Below, in pieces: positions 1-12,584 of a stretch of DNA of 64,000 nucleotides (position 1 is its first letter; every line of letters starts with the position of its first letter). The stretch comes from Angiostrongylus vasorum (lineage: Eukaryota > Nematoda > Chromadorea > Rhabditida > Metastrongylidae). The notes beneath the pieces were generated by a model, which worked only from the letters and a program-made list of their open reading frames with translations, was not told where the DNA came from and made no database searches. The stretch covers positions 3,381,501 to 3,445,500 of the forward strand of contig JADANN010000099.1 of assembly GCA_018806985.1 (NCBI GenBank), given 5' to 3'. The position numbers were made by a program, and so were the translations under genes.

Positions 1-439
1 AAAAAATGCTTGGATCTCTTTAAATGAACTTGTTCAAAACTACAAGCCACAATTCCGCCACAGGACCAATCATTTAAGCGCTTTTAGTTGTCCACTTGAA
101 CAAGATATGTAAAATCTTTACAGCACGACTATTTTCTTGTGAGCGAGAAGGTTAGAAGGCTTTCGACTCTTCTTTTTTTGGAAAGGTATGGTTTAGGTAT
201 GGTTACTTCTAGGAGCATGTGCATTAATTAAGTTGTTTTATACGAAATATAATTCAGTTGAACTGATTTAATAATTACGTTGCCTTTGGAGCACGGAATA
301 CTTCACTGGTAACTACAATAAAAAGTTACTTGAAAAGAGAGTCGTATTCAAAATGAGTATGGAATTTCTTGTCGCTTTTCTCGACCAACGAAATTCATGC
401 TTTGTTGCATTGATAGGTTGTTACCAAGTATTTATTATT
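1..439. other. No supported feature
   Basis: AT-rich sequence. The open frames are short, and I see no splice-bounded exon, repeat or RNA gene. Confidence 0.4.
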
Positions 440-970
440 CTAACGTTTCGACGGCTTCGTCTTCTTGAGAGCCGACGATCCGAGTCGATGCTTCACAGTC
501 GTTCGTCTTCTCGATCTGGTCTTCGTCTTCGTATGAAGTCGAATCTTCTTCAGACAATGACATGACATTCAATGAATGGTCCATCATACGCCAGTTGATA
601 TTAGATAAGCTCGCACGTATGGGAAACATGACGCAGGACTGCTGCAGGGTGGGACTGTCCCGCTGAAAAACAAGTCATTATCAGTAGACAATCAGTCAAC
701 AACCGTCTTGTGCAAGACGGAGCTGTCCGGTGAGGTTGCCTCATTCGAACGGTGCTGCACTGGAGAAGATTCAACTCGATACGACGATGAAGACACCACG
801 TTGAGAGGCCGAGCGAGTGTAAGCCATCGACTCCGATCATCGGCTCCGAGGAAGACAAAGACGTCGAAATGCTAGCCGAATAAATATTTGGCAACAACCT
901 CGTGTTAGCTTATCATTGAAATAAGGTAAGTTGACCATTCATGTCGAGGTTGAATGAAAGTCCGTTTGGA
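440..970. repeat. Family A palindromic repeat, copy A1 (long form)
   Basis: The left end (about 443-475) reads on the minus strand as a decayed hammerhead-like core. The right end (841-879) reads as a related core on the plus strand (CGGCTCCGAGGA, then GACGTCGAAA and GCTAGCCG). The 3' tail continues into an AATAAATATT stretch, a segment ending CCTCGTG and a block resembling AAAGTCGGTTT, all shared with copies at 13.6, 38.8, 55.3 and 59.9 kb. This copy has about 350 bp of internal sequence between the arms. Both cores carry substitutions at invariant positions, so neither looks active. Open frames here are by-products of the arms. Confidence 0.65.
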
Positions 971-1059
971 ATAAAAAATTCATACTGTTTAGCTTTTTTA
1001 TTCATTTCCTACTATTTTTTTAATTATTTTCGAGTTAAACGTTGTATGGCTTTAATGCT

Positions 1060-1290
1060 CATTTATGCTCCTCAGACTATTCCCGCTGACGGGTGCTTGC
1101 TGATAGCACCGTTAGGGTATAAAAAAACCGGCTGGTAGAAAAGTAAAGCAATGGTCGCAGTGGTGTAGTGGGCAACAAGTAATCCCCCAGGAAAGCGTGG
1201 TCGTAGGTTCGAAATTGGCTTGGGGATCTGGACTTTGCAAATATGTCAGCACAACTGAGGTTGAAATTCATACGTTTCAACTTTTCAAAT
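1060..1290 (+). repeat. Family B SINE-like element, copy B1
   Basis: A tRNA-like head has an A-box-like TGGTGTAGTGG near 1158 and a B-box-like GGTTCGAAAT near 1205. It is followed by the family body (TTTGCAAATATGTCAGCAC). The 5' part carries the family block CCCGCTGACGGGTG at about 1082. Shared with copies near 10.6, 18.4, 32.9 and 49.7 kb. tRNA derivation is inferred from the box motifs. Confidence 0.6.
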
Positions 1291-1830
1291 ATTCGATTTA
1301 TAATATCGCTAATCTACTGGCAGTAATTTTGATGTTACCGATGTCCATAACACCGCCAAACATATCTGACATAGCTCGTTAAAGAAGAACTGCCGTGCTG
1401 CGTATCTTCCAATTCTCAAGCCGATCACGAATCGATCAGATCAGAAAGTGCAAGTCGACTAGTCAAAAAGAAATGGTTATAAAAGATAGGTAATGGTATG
1501 AGACCTGCACAACTTATTGGTAAAGTATGGAGTTCACCAGTAGCATGCACCAGTGTGAGTTCCCAAGTCAATGCCAGGTTAATGTCAACAGCTAGGCTAT
1601 GCTTCATGGTGGTGATAATTCTACGATATCGATTGCTGCTCACACTTCGTTCCAGAATTTTGAGGATGATGGCAGCGTCATACGCAGTATACGCTTCAGG
1701 GGAGTGTCAGGTTAGGTGCCGTGCCGAGAGCCTTTTTTCTGATAGCAGTCCACTAACTTTCCTCATCTCGGCTCTGCCAAACCATGCGCTTCCTTTATGA
1801 GATGTTGTCAAGGGTAATTCTTGAATCTAG

Positions 1831-1976
1831 GCACAACAGTGCCGGTGATGGTGCGTGTGGATGAGTCGAATCGTCGACCGTCGACCGATGACAACTGCTT
1901 CGCCGCTGCTACACGCCCCCGGCCGTGCAGTTCGGCGTCGCCCGAGTCGCCCCCGGACGGCGCCGTCGTCGCCCGG
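1831..1976 (+). CDS. Candidate GC-rich exon, possibly 5' exon of the MADF gene
   Basis: A 146 bp open stretch lies between an acceptor-like TTGAATCTAG and a strong donor GG|GTGAGT. In the frame with two leading bases it encodes 48 residues without a stop: a TTVPVMVRVDESNRR start, then a Ser/Pro/Ala/Arg-rich tail ending GAVVAR. It ends in phase 0, which fits the phase-0 acceptor at 9371 just before the MADF start, so it could be an upstream exon across a 7.4 kb intron. An ATG lies at codon 6. Base composition is far above the rest of the window and continues GC-rich to about 2160 with many CpGs. I do not recognise the peptide. The minus strand also has a GTGAGT donor near 2150, so strand is not certain. 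Confidence 0.35.
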
Positions 1977-2165
1977 GTGAGTTGGGCCGCGCCGCCGGCG
2001 CTTGCGGACGGATCGACGCGCTGCGCTGCCGCCGCAGCCGGCTGTTTTTCCGGCGGCGCGCAATCGATTACGCGACGGCGGCGGCAGACGTGCCCGCAAG
2101 CGCATTGCCCGCCGACGGATGCCGTCCGGACGCCGCCCGCCTAACACTCACCGTTTTGCCGTGCC
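1860..2165. other. GC/CpG-rich island
   Basis: About 300 bp of very high GC with dense CpG inside an otherwise AT-rich window. It covers the candidate exon and its donor and extends about 190 bp into the putative intron. It may mark a promoter-proximal coding exon. The flanks are ordinary AT-rich sequence. Confidence 0.6.
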
Positions 2166-2239
2166 CCTCTGTACGTATCGTTCAGCAGCTTTCTGTTCCT
2201 TTCAAGTAGTGATGGAATCTCTAGGATGCCTCTTCTGAT

Positions 2240-3235
2240 TGCGTTCCGCTGTCAGACTTCCATAGAAAAGGTGACATTTGGCAAAAATTGAAGAACCACG
2301 AAGCTCACTGATTTCGTGGCCTAGGATCGTTCATTTAAAGGTAATAAGCGTTTATTGTCGTTTTCACAACAGTAGAGGCAAAATGTCTCCGCCTGTCCGT
2401 AGTTCAGAAACTTTTCGATCACTTCGTAAAGGTAACTAACAACTTTGTACCGATGATGGGGTGCCGAAAATCCTCATTCTGCGCTGTCGTTCGCGTTGAC
2501 GTTTTCCTAGTGAACCTGGAATAGTCTGTTTACGTCTTTAAAGCTCCTAGTCTTAAGAGAGGTGATTATTTTAACAACTCAGGCTAGATCAGCCACAGCG
2601 GCAGCGCAGAGCAAGCGATGGCCTTCGCTTGCAATTTTTTCGAAAATTGAAGTAGCTACATTGGCAGCTATTCCAAAAGAAACATTCGTTCACTCAAAAA
2701 AAAGTCACTATATTATTCCTCTTATTCTGAATGCGTTGCTCTGAGGTGTGTTCTCATTTTGAAGACTGTAGCCATCATGTAGGGGGTCAAGAACCATGCA
2801 TTTCGGTCAAACATAGGCAAAACGTTACTTGCAGTCCAGACTGCTGTCACTTTTGCATTTACGTCTCAAGAGTGAATTTCAGTAGGCCGTCGTAGTAACA
2901 GTGCTGTTAACGACGTCGTCGATGACGTATCCTCCTTCCGTAAGACTGATTTTCTTGTTAATTTTGTCTGCTACAATTGCGCCACTTCTCTATTGCTCCT
3001 TTTTTCCCGCTCTCCCAAGTCTTCACCTCTCATGCCAGTATTACTGTCACAGGTGTTGTGTTTGCGTCACACATGCACTCGATTCATCTGAGGTGCTGCG
3101 AAAGTAAGAGGATAATCGCGTAATCGCAATCGGAGTTTACCACAGAATTCCCTAACATTCGCGGCTGTTTCATATCGCTGGCAAAGAGAGCAGCAAACCA
3201 AAGAATAAAATTACTATTTGAGGAATAAAAAAAAG
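2240..3235. other. No supported feature
   Basis: Only short open frames without matching splice signals or recognisable peptides. No repeat family detected. Confidence 0.35.
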
Positions 3236-3239
3236 TGTA

Positions 3240-3515
3240 AAGCTCTTATCGTTGATCAATCCGTGAGGAATGCGCCCTGCATTCGACTTCACAAAGCATC
3301 GTTTGGAGGAGACTGTATGCATATCTGGACTTTACAATGACTCACGGTGGCCTATCGATGTATCGAGTCAGTGTTGCTTTCCTCCCATACAAGTCAGGTA
3401 CCAATTTGCCAACTCTGAAAGGATAGTAGGCTTGGTGAGCCACGGGCGCGGGGATCGATTCCACGTGTGTGTCGCAGGGCGCCTCCGGCCAGTGCGCCAC
3501 ACGCGCCAAAAAGGC
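3240..3515 (-). repeat. Family C SINE-like element
   Basis: On the minus strand this begins with GGCGCGTGTGGCGCACTGG, carries a B-box-like GTGGAATCGATCC, and ends with the family tail (GCGCATTCCTCACGGATTGATC, then AGAGCTTT). Homologous to 12585-12865 and 52588-52860. The tRNA-like head suggests a pol III SINE. Confidence 0.7.
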
Positions 3516-4047
3516 TAGGTAAAATAACACCTTGAAACTTCATGAAAACCTTCATCTATATACATTTAGACAGTCCATAGTGTACATAGAATCCGATCGC
3601 CTACCACAAGATTGATGATTATGCACCGGATGGTTAAGTGAACTTTTACTTATTCATATGAAGACGTCTTAAAAGTATTTGGAAATGGTGATAAAGTATT
3701 CGTCAAGGTTACGAGGCGCGGGAACCGCTGTATTCGGGGGATACGTTGAGCACTACACTCATAAACAGCTGGTTCCAACGCCCTACTAAGGAGTTCGTCT
3801 GAAAGGAGTGCTGAAATCGCGCAGTATGTGATTTTAGGTAGTATTGCTAAGTAAGACCAATGTTATAAAATTATTTCACAAGCTCTACTTTAGGGATATT
3901 CTTTCTTTCATGCAACAAATGAAGTCTTATGTATTCTTTAGAAGCATTTCCTATCATGATATTATGATTCGTAGCATCATGTTAAGATCAATCACTTTAA
4001 TTTATTAAATATCAAAAGTGCTTTATGGACGTTGAAATATATTGTAG

Positions 4048-4205
4048 ACTACAATCACAACGATGCTGAGGTAAGCGTGTGTAAGTGTGCAATAAGTGCA
4101 CCTCAGGAAAGGGTAATCGTGGTTAGATTTGGCCCGAGGTCCAAGTTTTGCGAATATCACATCATACCCTGCCGTGAAAAATTATAGTGGGCAGAAAATA
4201 AAGGG
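4048..4205 (+). repeat. Family B SINE-like fragment
   Basis: Retains the AAGGGTAATCGTGGTTAG block, a TTTTGCGAATATC body and the 3' tail CCTGCCGTGAAAAATTA followed by a GGCAGAAAATAAA-type end, as in other B copies. Confidence 0.5.
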
Positions 4206-7200
4206 TTAATATTACATTGTAGGCTCTCAGCCAGAGGAGAAACTCTTTGTTCAACATCCACTTGCTCATCTGTACTACTTGTTTGGTGCACAAACTTTTT
4301 TTCGCTCTTTCAAGATAGCTTGGCGAAAGATATAGCATAGCATGCATTTGACGTGGTTAAAGCTCTACCGAACATACTGTAACCGGTAAGAAACTGATAG
4401 TTCACCAACGGCACAGATGCAATAAGTGGATTTTCCAAAAAGATCTGAGCTTCACGTCGCACTCCCTGTCTACCAGTACGGTTTATGGGTCTATGATGCG
4501 AAACTCTGAATTTCGTTGTTTGTCTGTGGGAATGGAATTTGAGATTTCTGTTGGACACGTGATATCCGTTATTTAAACCCGCGCTACACTTGCTGGCTGA
4601 CCACGAAATGCGGATGTCAATAGTGCAATTCGAATGTGACAGTCTTCCTATTGAATTCTATCACAGCACTGAGCAGTGTGCTCTCTCATTGCCAGTAAAT
4701 CGTAATCAACATTGGATACGGAGTTGCCATAAATTTCTTGTACCACTTGACATTCAATGTAAGGAAAAGTAACAAGTTTCTTTGGAAGATTCTAAGTTCC
4801 TTCTGACGCCTATGTCAGAAATGCTGCGGAATTAAATTTCAGAAACTAACATGTGTTGTTTTATGGTGTGAACGAAAACTTAAAATCATTTCATGACGAG
4901 ATTTTTGTCATCAAAGCTCCGTGGATTCGAAACACACGATAGGATGAATCAAGTGCAACGTAGCACGCATTCCATAACTCTGTCATTGTAGTGGGGTAGA
5001 GAATAATCGAATCTCCATCATTCGAAAGGTATTCCTCTCGCCGTCAGCTCTGGTTCTTGAATTTAATTTGTCAAGTATTTATTGTCCTTCGAAGATCAAT
5101 ATTCTCTTTTTTCTACGCTCTTTGTTCGAATTTCCGTCTATTAAACCGTCTCTTTGCTGAAACACTAAGTGCTGTTCTTCAACTGTTTAACCCAATATTC
5201 AAACAAAACAAGCAGTGAGTTACTTGCTCTAAAAGTCCATCAATACACTAAGTATTAGAAATATTGGCGTCATTGAAACACAAACAAATAGCTCCCGTAG
5301 CTTATCGAGCAATTAGTCTAGCTTTGAGCCAAAGCAGGACACGAACCACTTGTTCTAAAAGAACAAATTCAAAATTCATGTTAACGAAATCATAGTTCGA
5401 TAACCTTGATTCCTTAACAACAGTCATTTTCCGTATTAAGTTTTCGTGACCAGAATGGTCATACTTCATAATACTTACTTACTTGGATACTTGGTCAGCC
5501 CGTCTTCAGTGGTTGTACGGAGCCCCCAACATAATTTCCATTCGTTTCTCTCTGGTGCAATAGTTGCATATGGTGGTGGTCTGCCTGGAATATGATGAGT
5601 TTTTTTCCTTCAAAAATTTGGTAATAAATCAAAAAAACGACTTCAAGAATGAACGTTGGTAAACTGGTGGGAATTTTCTTTAGAATATTTGATTTATTAT
5701 TGAATAAATAGAATTTGGAAGCTAAATATCAGTGGTGCCAGAACAAGTGAGCACTTTCCCTCACCTCTTCTTCAGGCAGCTTTTATTCATTTCTTGAATG
5801 TTCTCTGCTTGATTTTGTGTCACAGGTGTCTTACAGTTCTCGGAAAGCAGGACAGGTTCATTGTTCATCTCCTCAGTTAAGAACAACGCAACTCAGAATT
5901 TCCAGTTGACCCATAGTATACCGCGATGGTGATCGTGGCTATAGGATATCGCTTTAAAGACTTCGTTGTGACTCATGGATAAATTAATTGATCAGCGAAC
6001 GACAGCAAATGACAATGTGTCAAATGCAATCCAAGCATCCTAACGTACATGTCATCATTTTAAAGGGAAGAAAAATAGCGTTAGTCCATGCTTTGGCATG
6101 CCATGAATCTAACATTTGCGAAAAATTCTAATGTTTCCTTCAGTTATGTTTAAAATTTAGCTCATTGGAATGAAGTAAGAGGAATGTGATTTAGAGATGC
6201 TTGGTTTAAATGCACGCATTCGTTGAAAGAATATGTGAGAGCTGGAAATAAATTATCGCAAATTTTATTCCCTTAAAAAACGTAAATATCTACGTAAAAA
6301 AGAAAAAAAACGTGATTATTTGGCTGTTTGTCAGTTCTGCTGTTCTGGAACAAAGTGGTGTTGATCATGAAGGATATTAGGATACTACATCGGTACACAG
6401 CTGTAGCCTACGGGCCGGGCACATTGACATCCCACTGTGACGTTCTTAACCTTTCCTCCCATTTCAAGCAAAAATGTTCTTACTAAATTCAGCTACACAT
6501 TGTTCGAGCTACATCCATCTCCTTTCTTCTCTTTCATTCTATGAACTAGCCTCTATTTTTTAGATTTCTCGTTCAAATACTCATAAGATGTATATTAGGT
6601 CTGTCTTCACGCCACATACATGAATCTATTTTGAAAGCCCTTGTTATTGCAAATGCACCTCTTTACTTCTGTTACGCTTGTTTATTAATTTAGCCACTTT
6701 ATGTAGCGTGTATACCAATTGATCTGGTCGCGTTTATTATCAACATATTTATATTATTTGTATAAATGTTTAATTGCCCAAGTCTGAGCCTACGAACTAT
6801 GGCGTCCACTATCAAATGTTCCGGTACGGTACGTGGCAGGTACGAAGAAAAAAAGCACTCTGCTATACGAACTACGCAACACATTTGGTTCAATGGCCAT
6901 TTCAACCAACTATAGAGCACTCAACCGCGCAACGCGAAGCCCACCGACCCAACGGGACAATAAGGGTGCAATTATGCTTGTTCTGAACGCTCAGTACCGC
7001 AGTGCGATCAACCTCAAAAAAGTAAGTCTATGGAGAAGTTAGTCCACTTAAACCAATAAATCTTAAATTCACCACGCGATGACAACCACACTTCCTTTAC
7101 ATCAGCGTACTTTAACAAAGGCGTTTACTCGTCTGTCAGCACACTTAACCCATAGCGCTCCGTATAGAATTAAGTTTAATGGGTTCCAGAGTTTTTTTTT

Positions 7201-8435
7201 AGCGCTACCGCACTGTTGACGCTCTTTCTATAGCTCGTGGAATGCGCGTCAAAATATTAGGGGGTAAGACCGAAAAAGCTGTTCGTTAAAATTATTGGTT
7301 GAGAAAAACCTTTTTTCTGAAAAAAGTTCAATGGCACTAATTTCATTTACATCTTATGGTTACTTCACTTTAAGCAGCATTGTTATTGTATAGAATATGT
7401 CGTTATGAAAATAGCGAAACGTACTCAACACAGACTGCAGAATACTTCCAAGTGGTGAGAACAATCGGTTTTCAATATGGACCATAGTTAGTCGTGCTCA
7501 TAGAATGGTAGAGCAAAGTTCTCCTACAATTGTATCGTGTTGAAAACCCTTCAAGTCCTCTATCTATTTAGGATTTTTTTTTACTGTAAAAAAGAAAAAG
7601 AAAGTCCGCGGCCGACGAAAAATTGCTTCTATTCGGCTAGGGTCCACTACGAAATATGGAAAGTGGGCGTTATGGGTTAAACGAGTAATACAAGATTTGG
7701 TGGAAACTCCATTAGACCTTCCTTCTGAAAAAAGTTAATGTACTGGAATATTTCAACATTTTACAAGCTAGATTAGGGGATGCAAAATTCGACATTAAAG
7801 TCAAAATGAACCGCGTCCAAGCGACACTGGAAATGTGTAGTTCAGCAGCTAACTAGCACTATGCTAGCATCCTATTAGTAGAAAATAATTGACTGGGAGT
7901 GAAAGGAAAGTCGAAAAAACCCTTGGCAGCTTAGGAACACATTGGAAAAGAGAGAAGCGGCTATCTCGAATGTCGCAAACGCCGGCTCTATAGTAGCAAA
8001 TCTACCACTTCTTACAATCTCCAAGTTCAGTGGACGAATATGGCAATAAGAAGGATTTTGGAGAACTTTCTAGCACCCGATTCGCTCTCACAAAGTGAAG
8101 GATTTCCTCCAAATGAGTTTCCTGTTAGATGCTTTTCGTTGCCATACGACGAAGCCAACAAACATTGTGAGATATCTTATGAACAAACTGCTGTCAACCA
8201 ATTGGTACACGCGCTTAACACAGCCCAAATTCAAAGCGACAGCCGCGAAGGCGTGGAAAAGTGTCTGAGTATCTCCACTCGATAGTCATCCTACGAAGAA
8301 GTCCTACGGGACAAGCCCAAAGAAGAGAATTATGCTACCACACGAACTACCCAACAAAAATATTGTGGTCCAGGTCAATTCAGAGGTTTTGGTTTGTTAT
8401 TTGCACATGCTTAACATGTTTAAGTCTATTTCTGG
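4206..8435. other. Long intergenic stretch without a supported gene
   Basis: About 4.2 kb of AT-rich sequence. The one recognisable piece is a family E fragment at about 5485-5560 (GGATACTTGGTCAGCCCGTC and following). Open frames at 4590, 6774 and 8040 lack convincing splice boundaries, composition or recognisable domains. Confidence 0.35.
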
Positions 8436-8439
8436 AAGG

Positions 8440-8745
8440 ATAGCTCAGCTATAATGATGTCGGTCATCGCGAATATGGTGCTAGTTCGGTTCCGCTCCGG
8501 AAGAACCAAGCCTCTCATCTTTCCGAGGTCGGGAGATTGATACCGGACCTGTCCGGACTCCAGCCCAGCTTTCTGAGGACTGTAGGGAGAATCGACTCGA
8601 CCAACGTTCTCCAGCGTTCAAGACGAAGTGAAAATCTTCAGGCAGTAGCCCAAGCCACTCGTAAGGGTTGGAAGATCTTCGTGGATAATAGATGCGAGGA
8701 AATGAATCGAATGTGAGAAGTGCTGGCGTCCGCACAGTAGCCTTT
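8440..8745 (+). repeat. Family D SINE-like element, copy D1
   Basis: A head with a B-box-like GTTCGGTTCCGCTCC is followed by a body shared with 14075-14420: a GGACCTGTCCGGACTCC-type segment, an ACTCGTAAGGGT / ACTCGTGAGAGT segment, and GCGAGGAAATGAATCGAATG with a GCACAGTAG end. No long open frame of its own. Confidence 0.55.
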
Positions 8746-9377
8746 AACGGGGTTCATATAACAATAGGAATGGAAAAGAAACTTGTTCTATTTTTGCACC
8801 ACCGTTCAGAAAATATATTCATATTTCTCTCAATGGAAATATAGATATTCTGTTAGGAGTTGCGTAAAAATGTTGCAGCTAAATTTGCATTCACTGGACG
8901 GCTTTTTAGAAGTGCTCCATTCTTCAGTGATCCATTCTCTTTTGGAAAAAAGGAACCAACTGAACCAACCTTTCTAAAGAGGTGGAAAACAATGTGCATA
9001 GAACACTTTGTAGAATTCATGTAGCGTAGTAACATGCTGCAAACACGCTTCTGTGTTATTCTTTTCATGGTAAGTTGAGACGAAATTGCGCTAGTGTCTT
9101 CGGCGGTTAACCGGCCACCAGCTGCACTACTTAACCGCACGTTTACCATCATTGTCAATGTATTCGTGTTCCCACCAATCAGTGGTGTTCAAGAAGTCCA
9201 GAAATCGTTATGAGTAATGTGTACTGAATTTGGTGACGTCAAAATTATAATATTTCTAAGCAGTTTTCAATGTTTCAATTCGTTTTTCGGTCGACTTTTC
9301 TCCACATGCGGACCTTTCCTAAAGTGCTTATCAGTAACTTAATGACTTATCATCCCACTTTTTCTCTGTAGTACTTG

Positions 9378-12241
9378 ATGCCAACCGCCACCGTGGATGT
9401 GAAGCCATTAGCGGCAGGCGAAGTCGTGAAGGAGATCGGTGTCAGTGTGAAGCCTGTGGTTCCTAATGACGTGTCAAAAGACGTTCATACTCATGGGAAA
9501 TCTAGCGAAGGTGATGAGAGAGATGTTGATTTGGTCGTGGGGGTAGGTTTTGAGCACTGCTTTGCATATGTCTACAGAACTTTGTTTATATTAATAACGA
9601 GAAGATTATTATAGCAATATCCTTGCACTGCAGATGATCACTTTGAGATCCGTCTAATTGATGCAGTTGAAAAGAACCCCTGCATCTTCAATCGGTGTGT
9701 TGTGGGTGGTCCTTTATGAGTCATAGGATTAGTTTTTTTCTTAATCTTCATCATCTTTTCAGATGTCATCCACTGCACAAAATGTCAGACTACAAGAGTC
9801 ATGTTTGGAATCAAGTAGCGCAGCAGTTGTCATTTACTGGTTGGTCTTTCGTTCCATGCGTATAAAGAGTTAGTACAACATGTGGTGCAAATTAGTATAA
9901 TATGTGATGCGAAATTTCTGAATCCTATAACAAGAGAAGTTGATTATGTATATTAATTGACGACAGTTCCATGGGTAGCCGGAGTCCTTGTGGGCCATCT
10001 CAGGAATTGATCTCTCTAGAGTCGCCCGGTCTGATGGGTTCGACATTTCCATGTTACAAACCTGATAAGGGTAAACCAATACTATAAGTCTCCGATGTCC
10101 TGAAAGAAACCTAGTCGCAGAATGTCCCCGTTTCTCAAGTCCACAAAGGCTGGCAAATAAAGTACGTCTATGTGGTAGGGTATTATTTGAAATACAACCA
10201 CAGTGGTGTTGAGATGTTTGTAAAACTCCGGGCGGCAAGTGTCTGCGGTGGGGAACGAACGCGGTATTACCCTTTCCAGGGGCTAAGGCGTTCGCAACCA
10301 CACTATGCGTGTACTTCGTTTCCCTCTTTCTCTCAGCTAGTTTTCTGTCTACCGTTCCCTAACGGTAGTAACGCGTTCGTTCCCCACCTCACAGCAAACA
10401 CCTGCCACAGCAAACACCTGCGGTCCGGAATTTTGCAAATATTTCGGCACTATTGTGGTTGTATCAGACATAATACCCCCGCCGTAAAAAATTGCAATAG
10501 GCAGTAAATAAAAAAAATAACACTGTGATTTCCACTACAGCCTCCACTACAGCCTCAGCTAAGCTGGGCTCATGTTCGATTTGGGCTTCCCAGAGCAATC
10601 CCGTTGACGGGTAATTGCCTATGACAGTGGTGGACAGAAAACTAACTGAGGCAAAGGCGAAACGAAGTCACGCATGGTGTGGTGGTGAACGCGTTAACCC
10701 CCGGAAAGGGTAATAGCGCGTTTTTCTTCACCGCAGACACCTGCGGTCCGGAGTTTTGCAAATATTTCAGCACCATTGAGGCTTCTACTTAATTTGTTCT
10801 ATTTGTTTTTTTTCCATTGAAATCATTCTATTATTGAGCTGAAACCATTCTGGAACGAGTTAATGAGTTTCCAGAGAAAAAAAAATTGGAATTCCTAAAT
10901 AGTACGGTGTAACTGTGATTTATCTCCACTTTTTTTCTAATCATTTGAAATAGTATGTGCCTAGGTCCGGGAGTTGAACTGGAGAGGAAATGGCGCCATA
11001 TGCGAGATCGCTATGTTCGGCTTCGAAAGATCGACAAGACGAGTACGCCGCTTAAAAAGGGCGATAAGTGGTTCGCAGTCACTATACTCGTTCTTCATGA
11101 ATTTACCACATTAATATAAATTTGCGGCAATTTTCATTTTAGGTACTACTACTACAAAAAAATGTCATTTTTGGATCCATATATTGAACATCGAAATAGG
11201 CGGAAACGTGGAGATCTTATGGCGAGTCTCATGAAGCTTGGTGGAAACGGTTTGTTTCTTTTTGTTCCTATTCACACTGATAGTTCACGAATGTAAAAAG
11301 GTGTTATTTATTTGATATGGGACACATTCAGCTGAAAGCCTATTCGATTCGCAGATCACGGAGCGAAACGAAGAGGAAGAAGGTAGCGATTCTGCGGAAG
11401 GAGAGATTGAGGTGAGTCTTTTTGGATACTTGGATGGCTTGTTTCCACTAATTGTGCAGGCCCTAGGATAATTTCCACTTTTTTCGGAGTTTTTCTTGTT
11501 TATGCACTGTGGTTCCGTGGAGTCTGGAGGACAGCCTAGCCAAAGTCTGCGCTAGGTCGTCACCATCACAGACATTCGCCGTCCTTGTGGATCAGAGGAA
11601 TATTTGCCACCATGCGAGTACTTTGATACCAGTACGGGGAGTGCATCCTGATATTGCTTTACTGTTAAATGGGCTTCCTGATGAGAACGCCGAACCCCTT
11701 TTCAGCTTTGGATGCTCTGCTGGGGAATGAATCCTCCCTGCTGTTCATCGCAGACCCACACCCAGGAACACCTCCCAGCCACGATAAGGGATAAACCGTT
11801 GGGATGTATCAGAAATACTAAATGATATTATATAAACTATACAAAAGTTACTTGTAGGACCGATGTGACCCACTAAAGGAGTTCTACGCCAGTTTTGCCG
11901 AACAGAGTATGGCTATGCCGTTACCGCTTGATGTCGAGCACTGTGATAAACAAGCCCAACCTATGAGCACTTCGTCGAAAAAGAGAAAACTTGAAGAAAA
12001 TCATGAGGACTATATTCCAGACACCGAGGGTTTTTGCGTCCTTATTAAATTGTTTTTTCCAGTCTTTTGTCTCTTAGCTCGTTTCATTCCTCAGTATGGT
12101 TTATATGTTAAGGTTTCCTTGTTCGTACGTTCGATTGAAAAGTCACTTAGTGGTATGGACGCACGTACCTTTGCATTAGCTCGACTGGAGATCTCTCGAG
12201 TTCTGTATGACTGTCAATATGGAGACAGGAAAACGAACTAA
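9378..12241 (+). CDS. MADF-domain protein with C-terminal BESS-like motif
   Basis: Likely a nuclear DNA-binding or chromatin regulator of the MADF/BESS class. Proposed exons are 9378-9542, 9634-9694, 9763-9839, 10965-11070, 11143-11249, 11332-11411, 11858-12029 and about 12078-12241, giving roughly 310 residues. The MADF core reads FEIRLIDAVEKNPCIFN, then HVWNQVAQQL, ELERKWRHMRDRYVRLRK and KMSFLDPYIEHR, the usual order of conserved aromatic and basic blocks. An acidic linker (NEEEEGSDSAEGE) and a KKRK cluster follow. The end, FVRSIEKSLSGMDARTFALA plus LEISRVLYDCQYG, resembles a BESS motif. The ATG lies 6 nt after an acceptor-like TCTCTGTAG, so an upstream exon or a trans-splice is possible. 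Odd point: the exon 1 donor (9542) is phase 0 but exon 2 needs phase 1. A G5 run at 9539-9543 or an alternative donor at 9510 could explain this. Family B repeats fill intron 3 and a family E repeat fills intron 6. Confidence 0.8.
10150..10505. repeat. Family B copies in inverted arrangement, MADF intron 3
   Basis: The left part (about 10165-10290) reads as family B on the minus strand (tail, then TGTCTGCGGTGGGGAACGAA and TACCCTTTCC). From about 10370 a plus-strand copy follows (ACGCGTTCGTTCCCCACC, ACCTGCGGTCCGGAATTTTG, tail with GGCAGTAAATAAAA). The block lies entirely inside the intron. Confidence 0.65.
10535..10800 (+). repeat. Family B SINE-like element, near full length
   Basis: Starts with the 5' block (CCCGTTGACGGGTAATTGCC), then the tRNA-like head GCATGGTGTGGTGGTGAACG with CCCCGGAAAGGGTAATAGCG, then ACCTGCGGTCCGGAGTTTTG and AAATATTTCAGCACCATTG. 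This is the best reference copy for the family. Confidence 0.7.
11435..11805 (+). repeat. Family E repeat, MADF intron 6
   Basis: Carries the family blocks in order: TACTTGGATGGC, GGTTCCGTGGAGTCTGGAGG, TTGTGGATCAGAGG, TTTGATACCAGTACGG, GCTTCCTGATGAGAACGCCG, and the end block CCAGCCACGATAAGGGATAA. About 370 bp. The open frame inside it is shared by other copies, but no protein is recognisable. Confidence 0.7.
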
Positions 12242-12584
12242 CGTAGATCTTGTACTTACTGATCTCACGACAATGGTTGACTTTATAGTGTCTATATATC
12301 AGTGAGGCGAAATGCCACATTCTACTAGTCGAACGTCATAGCTTTATGTTTGAGGAGTTTTATTCATAAGTGTAACAGTTTTATTATTCAGTTCTTTCAA
12401 TTTAATCTAATCGTCGTTATGAGGAGCTTTATACTAATGACTGGGTGTTTTATATCATGACATGTTATTTCCCGGTGCATCGTTGCCATGCTTAGTCTGC
12501 CATCTATTTGTATTTGTTCTATCTCTGTCTCGAGTCGTTTTCGATAAAATACACTGAAGTATTGTTGCTAACATATTACTGACA
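12242..12584. other. MADF gene 3' flank
   Basis: AT-rich. No canonical AATAAA was found close to the stop, and no other feature. Confidence 0.3.

Noticed and set aside
353..565. Open frame with an Arg/Ser-rich tail resembling an SR protein
   Set aside because: The Arg/Ser-rich part is encoded by the arm of the family A palindromic repeat, so the composition comes from the repeat.
1200..1215. tRNA-like B boxes here and at many other sites
   Set aside because: They belong to family B, C and D repeats. No cloverleaf with paired acceptor and anticodon arms could be drawn.
1860..2165. GC-rich block as bacterial contamination
   Set aside because: It is short, grades into AT-rich flanks and carries eukaryotic splice donors. 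Contamination would more likely be a long block with operon-like frames.
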